Shown here in pieces: positions 57,901-64,000 of a stretch of DNA of 64,000 bases. The DNA is from Balanoglossus misakiensis (taxonomy: Eukaryota; Hemichordata): contig CM082583.2 in the NCBI GenBank assembly GCA_040954595.2, positions 8,494,001 through 8,558,000 of the forward strand, in the 5' to 3' direction. The number at the start of each line of letters is the position of its first letter. Position 1 is the first letter of the stretch. The notes below the pieces were generated by a model. The model was not told the DNA's origin, made no database searches, and saw nothing but the letters and a program-made list of their open reading frames with translations. A program made the position numbers and the translations under genes.

Positions 57901-59933
57901 AACCAACATCAGTTGACACCTTCAGGTAAAAAGTCAAGCCTTCCTGAACCCTTAGCCATCACGATGTGTACTCGAAAACGTCGGAAATTTTCCGCACTAT
58001 ATTGCAGCATAACTACAATGATCTTATTTGCACCGCAGTGGTGCGAGCTCTTATTTGCACCGCAGCGGTGCAAATAAGAGTTCGCACCGCTGCGGTGCAA
58101 ATAAGAGTTCCCTGCACCGCAACGATCTGACCGTTCTTTATTCACTCCTCGGCGACAAAAACGTTTTATTACGGCCCAAATAATGACTTATTCGCTCCTT
58201 GGTTGGTCATGCGGACGGAAAGACACGGTTTTAGCGAGTTTATCTTTCTCTTTCCTGAGCACTACGTATTCAGACTTGCCCAAGTGAACCGCGACAAAAA
58301 AAATGACCAAGTTTCCCTGCATGTTTCTTATACCCGACAGATTAAAAACGCAGCGTAGATATTGAAATGAATTGGATTTATGAAATGATAAAAATTACAA
58401 TGATAATGTCGTTAAAAGTTCTCACCAAAAAAAAGAAATAGATAAAAAAGTGGTCTCGAACCAACATCAGTTGACACCTTCAGGTAAAAAGTCAAGCCTT
58501 CCTGAACCCTTGGCCATCACGATGTGTACTCGAAAACGTCGGAAATTTTCCGCACTATATTGCAGCATAACTACAATGATCTTATTTGCACCGCAGTGGT
58601 GCGAGCTCTTATTTGCACCGCAGCGGTGCAAATAAGAGTTCGCACCGCTGCGGTGCAAATAAGAGTTCCCTGCACCGCAACGATCTGACCGTTCTATATT
58701 CACTCCTCGGCGACAAAAACGTTTTATTACGGCCCAAATAATGACTTATTCGCTCCTTGGTTGGTCATGCGGACGGAAAGACACGGTTTTAGCGAGTTTA
58801 TCTTTCTCTTTCCTGAGCACTACGTATTCAGACTTGCCCAGTGAACCGCGACAAAAAAAATGACCAAGTTTCCCTGCATGTTTCTTATACCCGACAGATT
58901 AAAAACGCAGCGTAGATATTGAAATGAATTGGATTTATGAAATGATAAAAATTACAATGATAATGTCGTTAAAAGTTCTCACCAAAAAAAAGAAATAGAT
59001 AAAAAAGTGGTCTCGAACCAACATCAGTTGACACCTTCAGGTAAAAAGTCAAGCCTTCCTGAACCCTTAGCCATCACGATGTGTACTCGAAAACGTCGGA
59101 AATTTTCCGCACTATATTGCAGCATAACTACAATGATCTTATTTGCACCGCAGTGGTGCGAGCTCTTATTTGCACCGCAGCGGTGCAAATAAGAGTTCGC
59201 ACCGCTGCGGTGCAAATAAGAGTTCCCTGCACCGCAACGATCTGACCGTTCTATATTCACTCCTCGGCGACAAAAACGTTTTATTACGGCCCAAATAATG
59301 ACTTATTCGCTCCTTGGTTGGTCATGCGGACGGAAAGACACGGTTTTAGCGAGTTTATCTTTCTCTTTCCTGAGCACTACGTATTCAGACTTGCCCAAGT
59401 GAACCGCGACAAAAAAAATGACCAAGTTTCCCTGCATGTTTCTTATACCCGACAGATGAAAAACGCAGCGTAGATATAGAAATGAATTGGATTTATGAAA
59501 TGATAAAAATTACAATGATAATGTCGTTAAAAGTTCTCACCAAAAAAAAGAAATAGAAAAAAAGTGGTCTCGAACCAACATCAGTTGACACCTTCAGGTA
59601 AAAAGTCAAGCCTTCCTGAACCCTTGGCCATCACGATGTGTACTCGAAAACGTCGGAAATTTACCGCACTATATTGCAGCATAACTACAATGATCTTATT
59701 TGCACCGCAGTGGTGCGAGCTCTTATTTGCACCGCAGCGGTGCAAATAAGAGTTCGCACCGCTGCGGTGCAAATAAGAGTTCCCTGCACCGCAACGATTT
59801 GACCGTTCTTTATTCACTCCTCGGCGACAAAAACGTTTTATTACGGCCCAAATAATGACTTATTCGCTCCTTGGTTGGTCATGCGGACGGAAAGACACGG
59901 TTTTAGCGAGTTTATCTTTCTCTTTCCTGAGCA
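51953..59933. repeat. 557-bp satellite array, about 14.3 copies
   Basis: A unit of 557-558 bases recurs head-to-tail from 51953 to 59933. For instance the segment GTGGTCTCGAACCAACATCA recurs at 557-558-base steps from 52314 to 59564, with a variant of its end in two copies. Copies differ at only a few positions each. The unit is AT-rich apart from a palindrome cluster containing GCACCGC(A/T)GCGGTGC. Each copy carries the same short open frames on both strands, but these have no start, splice or domain support and follow from the repeat's sequence identity. The near identity indicates recent amplification or ongoing homogenisation. The true copy number may be larger if the assembly has collapsed it. 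Confidence 0.97.
52445..52542. repeat. Palindrome cluster of the satellite unit (first copy shown)
   Basis: Within 98 bases there are four GCACCGC-type arms. The largest palindrome spans 470-502 of this kilobase (52470-52502): 16-base arms around a single central A, running from CTCTTATTTG to CAAATAAGAG. A second, 19-base GC-rich palindrome follows at about 52505. The block recurs in every copy of the array and could extrude as a hairpin or cruciform. Confidence 0.9.
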
Positions 59934-59981
59934 GGAATCGTCTGATGGTCGTACATGTACAGTACTATCATGATTCATTAT
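59931..59981 (-). repeat. Right arm of 50-bp inverted repeat flanking the satellite
   Basis: Inverted partner of 51737-51787, abutting the last, truncated satellite unit. The junction CTGAGCA/GGAATCG is where satellite similarity stops. Confidence 0.85.
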
Positions 59982-60003
59982 AATATAAATATCTGACTTT
60001 TTT

Positions 60004-60210
60004 GAGTACACATCGTGATGGCGAAAGGTTCAGGAAGGCTTGACTTTTACCTGAAGGTGTCAACTGATCTTGGTACGAGACCATTTTTTTCTATTTCTTT
60101 TTTTGTGTGAGAAGTTTCAACGACATTATCATTGTAATTTTTATCATTTTCATAAATCCAATTCATTTCAATATCTACGCTGCGTTTTTTATCTGTCGGG
60201 TATAAGAAAC
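60004..60210 (-). repeat. Inverted, diverged partial satellite unit
   Basis: 207 bases that match the reverse complement of part of the satellite unit, from the GATGTGTACTC segment through TTTCTTATACCCGACAG. They carry more differences than any array copy, for instance in GATCTTGGTACGAGACC. This looks like an older relative of the unit that escaped homogenisation. Confidence 0.9.
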
Positions 60211-60508
60211 ACTCCGCCTAATGAAGTTCAAGAGCTTCTACAAGTGGCACTAGCAAATTTATTCGTTTGGAAGTGTTCTCAAGGCTCAACACAACACCAC
60301 ACCAGAAAATAACATTTTTGCAACCTTGACAAGGGTGTTTAATGAAGCATGGCGAGTCTCAAATATTAAATATATTACAAATCATAATATATACAATTTA
60401 AAATATTAAAATTAAATAAAATTTCCAAACCATAATAAGTGTCGACGACTTGTACAGTTGAATAGAATACGGTATATTCGGACGCGAATATAAACGAAAC
60501 GAAATAGT

Positions 60509-63500
60509 TTACATTTGTTGCACAAGGTTCGAAATGAGGAATTCGTGGAGGTCAAAGTTCCTGTCAAATTTCATCGAGGCTTTGGAGTCCTTCGGCAACA
60601 CGAATAGTCCTGGTTGGTCGTCCGGGTATAACGGCTTTATATCATCGCTCACCCAAGTCTTCCCACTCAGCAGGTCTGGAAAAAAAATAACATAAAATAA
60701 ATGTTGGCATACACACCACCACCACAAAATGCCAATATGGCGACAACAACTTGGCATACTTACGATTTACAGTTGGCAAAAAGATCTTGGTCATCTTTCA
60801 AGTTTTTATACATCCTCGCTTTCAAGCTCAACAACTCCTTATTCGTCCTGCTGATCGTCCAGGGCAAAAGTTTAGCATCCACAAAGTTGTCACCGCTTGG
60901 AATGGTTGGAAACTCGACGTTAGGGGGCGTAGACAGCTCCTCCAGTGCCGCATTTACATCTTCCAAGACATTCTCGGGGATGTCGTAAGGATGATTGTTC
61001 TCCAGGTATGTTGCCACCGAGAAACATGTCTGGATACTTGCGTCTCGCTTTTGCATTTTTCTCAGCTCGTTATACCTGCCCGCAAAGTACATAAGTTACT
61101 GATGAAAACATGTTTTGATAAACACAAGTCTGATTCAGATGTAGAGTTGGCTTGCGATCTTTATACATAACCTAGTACTTTGCTGTACAACCAACAACAG
61201 GACAGCAAAGAACCAGCAAAAGTAAAGACAATATGCATAACGGGAGCATTTTATATTCCATATCCCTAGTTCACAGATAAAGTTAAGAGCCCGTAAGTGA
61301 TAGAAAGACCCAATTTCACTCACCACTGCACTAGGCGTTGTTCCGATCGCTTTCCGCCTCCGTCGTTGCCAGCTTCATCCTCGACATATATTAAAAGGTC
61401 GCGATCCCATGCAGTGAGGAACGTTTTCACGGCTCCCTGGAGTCGCTCCGATGATACTGAAACACTGCGTTTCCCACTACGAATCTGTTTCACCGCTACT
61501 CTCAGCTCTGCTTCCTCGCTGGGACTCAAGTTTTCGGACTGAGTAGTGCTGCACACGGCCGCTTCCATCGAGTCCCTCAGCGCTGAGCAGTCGTGATCTC
61601 CCAGGGCCTTGTGTAACTGATTGGCAAGTTCATCATCGGCGTTCACCGAGACCGTTTTCTTCAGGTGTCCGAGGATGTTCTTCGCCGCGGCTTTCACGCG
61701 CTCCGACGTCACCGTTCTCCGGTTGCCGCTCAGGATCGCCTTGGCCGCCTTCGCAAGGTCCCCCTCCTCGTCACCGTTCAACTTTGCCAATTCCAGGATC
61801 TTGCAAACGAGAGCTTCCGTGGCATCCGAGAGCAAGGAGCAGTCTTCACTTCCCACCACGGTGGCGCTCCCCGTGAGCCGTCGTCGAAGAGGTTCGCCGA
61901 AAGAGGTTTTCTTGCCCAACATTGATGGCTCGACGTCCCTCTTAGCTCTTTCTCCCGCTTGCTCAGACTCGTAACAGTAAACACGGTCCAGTATTTCTCT
62001 GGTAACATTGATGTAACTTATCAGCTCTTCTGGAATGCGTAGAACTGTGGAGTCTGCAAGATATGCCAACATTATATTTGATCACTATTAACCGTTAATT
62101 GCAGGGTACTTTAGTGTTTGGTCTATGTATCAAATGCAGTTTTTGTTGGATGTGATTGAAATTCATCTCCTCCACGTATAATAGCTGAACTTTTTCGTAA
62201 CAATATTGATAATTTGCTTTTTAAATCAAACTACGTGAGCATTTCTGGTTCGTGGTCTTCTACCATTGCCAACGTGGCAATTTTTTTAAATGAAAAAAAA
62301 AACATGCAACCAACAACAAAGTCAAGACACGAAAAGTGCGGACACGTTATCACGACCAGAAGAACGCCAACGACCTTCGTAATTCTGCGGGATCTCCAGT
62401 TGACCTTGTAAATCCTCCAGTGATGGTGCTGGTGGCGATGGTAACAAGACTTCGTCAGCGTCTAACCTCTCCAAAGATTTCACCTCCAGAGGTCGCAGAT
62501 CGCCTTCCATTTTTAAACATCGTCTCGTAGCCGTCAACGTGCGCATGTCTGAAAGATAAACTTGGAAGATTATTTGACAATATCGGACACACCCGACGTC
62601 GGCTGTATATTAGTATCATCAACAATGCAAGTAGAGTGGAAAACATTGGGAATATGCCAACTGTACTCCAGTAACATTGTTGTTTAGATCGTAGTATATA
62701 ACTATATGTAACACTCGTCATCTCCAATTAAATTCAACCTTTGCAACCTTGTGACACGATTGGCCTCCGAAACTTGGAAAGTATTCTAGTACTACATGAA
62801 TAAAAAATCAAAATCAAAAAGCACAAGATAGACTGTTTCAGCATAAATAGACAGAGTCTATTTGGTATGGGTATGTCCTGGTAACATTCAAACACCGAGA
62901 GTCGATGCATCTCTTGGAGTTATCTACTCCATTTCAAAAATATTCATTAACGTTCATCTCAATATGCTCTTCTAGTGCGCCACATATCTATGGTGTAAGT
63001 AATAATGCTGGGGCAATTTGCAATGGTACAAACAGCTAGATACAGTGAAAATGCATATTATTAGGGTTCGTAGTACTCACCTATGAGCAATAGATACTGA
63101 ATGTTCTCAATCCAAGTCAGACAATTCGGGATTCTGTTGAAGCATCGCTTCCAAGAGAGCAGCTTTGGTTTTTCCTTGGATTTCATCATTGATATCTAGA
63201 TAACGAATATTTAAATAATAAAGCATAAAGCATGGCCAGGTTAGGGTGTGGTTGTCCCAAATGCTGGGACTGTCTTTGTTTCTACTCAAAAGTTGACGAG
63301 AAATCTCACCTTGCGCGCAAATTTGCTGCTTTTCTGCAACATTGCTCTCAGCTCAACGCCGTCTACGCTCGGCACACTTGCGAGCAACCTCAGGGTGTCC
63401 CGAATGGTATCGAGTTGTTCGTCGATTTCTTCCACCCACGTGTCGAATCCAGAGGTGATTGTTTCGTTGTAGCGCAGGTATATCGTGTGGTTCAGACTTT

Positions 63501-63642
63501 GCAGGACTGTGTGAATGGCGTTTATCCCCGAGAAGGAGCCAGTCAGTTTGTCGAGCAGCGCATCGGTGTTGGGCGAGCTCTGCTGTTGGCCGTTCACCGC
63601 GAAAACCGACAGAACCACGAAGGCGAACGGGACGGACAACAT
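60509..63642 (-). CDS. Unrecognised secreted protein with duplicated cysteine-containing helical module
   Basis: Six exons on the minus strand: 63310-63642, 63081-63195, about 62405-62548, 61324-62053, 60771-61075 and 60509-60675, about 597 aa. The first exon opens with a clear signal peptide (MLSVPFAFVVLSVFAVNG) and has two N-glycosylation sites (NHT, NET). The fourth exon holds two tandem modules of about 70 aa, each starting D-C-S-x-L-x-D-x-x-E-A-x-V-C and continuing through a helix, G-[NK]-R-[RS]-[TV] and S-E-R-[VL]. Basic cleavage-like sites (KR, GKK, RRR) precede them. Two points are uncertain. Exon 3 has only weak phase-1 donors (ends at 62405, 62375 or 62357). Exon 5 has two donors: GTAAAT at 60770 keeps the long last exon, while the stronger GTAAGT at 60763 would end the protein early. 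I recognise no family. Membership of one gene is inferred from phases and strand. Confidence 0.55.
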
Positions 63643-63767
63643 GACGGAGGGGAAAAACGATGTTCACGGAGTCGAAATCAACCCCACAGTACTGTATCTA
63701 AGTATGAAAACGGAAAGTGTGAAGAGCGAGCTCGAATTATTCAAGTGATCCAAAATGCAGACCGTAG

Positions 63768-63871
63768 TTTGCATATTAACCGCCTATATCTAGCCAATCC
63801 CACGGCGACATGTATGCGACATTTTGCATATTAACCTCCCATATCAAGCCAATCATATTGCGAAACGTATG
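63768..63871. promoter_or_regulatory. Duplicated CCAAT/TTTGCATATTAAC element upstream of secreted-protein gene
   Basis: TTTGCATATTAAC followed by a GCCAATC site and an ATGTATG-like end occurs at about 63768-63816 and again at about 63823-63871, a 55-base period. It lies 125-230 bases upstream of the minus-strand start codon at 63642. CCAAT boxes work in both orientations. Position and duplication suggest a promoter element. Confidence 0.4.
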
Positions 63872-64000
63872 TGCATCTCACTGGCCGTGGCCAATAATTT
63901 GAAAAAAGCGTTTTCAGAAATAGGGTAGGAAATATTTTATTTTATAATTTTTTACCAGACTTCGCAGGATGTTGTTCCAAGAAGAGAAAGAAGTTTAGGG

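Noticed and set aside
52314-59817. Identical 61- and 78-codon frames on both strands of each satellite unit
   Set aside because: Their conservation follows from near identity of the DNA repeat. There is no signal peptide, domain or splice context, and the minus-strand Leu-His-Arg-x-Gly-Ala-Asn repeats are a direct reading of the palindromes.
51953-59933. CRISPR-like array
   Set aside because: The units are contiguous 557-bp tandem repeats without unique spacers, in a eukaryotic context.

Overview
The window looks like nuclear DNA of an invertebrate deuterostome. Amphioxus is my first guess and a hemichordate or echinoderm is possible. The reasons are GT-AG introns in nearly every gene, many short phase-0 or phase-1 exons, homopolymer C/G tracts, and a gene set whose closest relatives (ANKDD1A, PIGB, PIGBOS1, CCPG1, ALDH1/2, UQCR11) are ones I know best from vertebrates. 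The species is an inference. No sequence search was possible, so all family calls rest on reading translated exons against remembered family motifs.

Layout. 1-4.3 kb: an SLC10-family (bile-acid transporter-like) gene on + with three exons. 4.3-12.6 kb: mostly gene-poor, holding one orphan start-exon candidate, a pair of CRE palindromes and, at its right edge, a decayed LINE tail. 12.9-17.4 kb: a complete 13-exon ALDH1/ALDH2-type aldehyde dehydrogenase on -. 18.9-27.4 kb: a 14-exon ankyrin-repeat plus death-domain gene on + (ANKDD1A-like) ending in a CaaX box. 30.3-34.5 kb: a secreted or surface protein on + with signal peptide, pentraxin, sushi and three EGF domains, a 15-nt microexon and a beta-rich domain. 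35.3-35.9 kb: UQCR11 on +. 37.0-37.1 kb: the microprotein PIGBOS1 on -, divergent from PIGB (+, 38.1-41.9 kb, 12 exons, two of its introns of the minor U12 type). 44.2-49.8 kb: a CCPG1-like ER-phagy receptor on -, tail-to-tail with PIGB, with a non-coding first exon predicted near 51.4 kb. 51.95-59.93 kb: about 14.3 near-identical copies of a 557-bp satellite, flanked by a 50-bp inverted repeat and an inverted, more diverged partial unit. 60.5-63.6 kb: a six-exon gene on - for a secreted protein I do not recognise, with an internally duplicated cysteine-containing helical module.

How the genes relate. PIGB adds the third mannose of the GPI anchor in the ER membrane. PIGBOS1 is, in mammals, an outer-mitochondrial-membrane microprotein that tunes the unfolded protein response. 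CCPG1 is, in mammals, a UPR-induced ER-phagy receptor. Their adjacency here matches the human 15q21.3 arrangement, and ALDH1A2 and ANKDD1A are also on human 15q21-q22, so the window appears to keep an old chordate or deuterostome linkage group. The most distinctive observations are the multiplied LIR/FIR-type autophagy motifs in the CCPG1 homologue, the two U12 introns of PIGB, the altered sodium-site residues of the SLC10 protein, and the young satellite array with a 33-bp palindrome in every unit.
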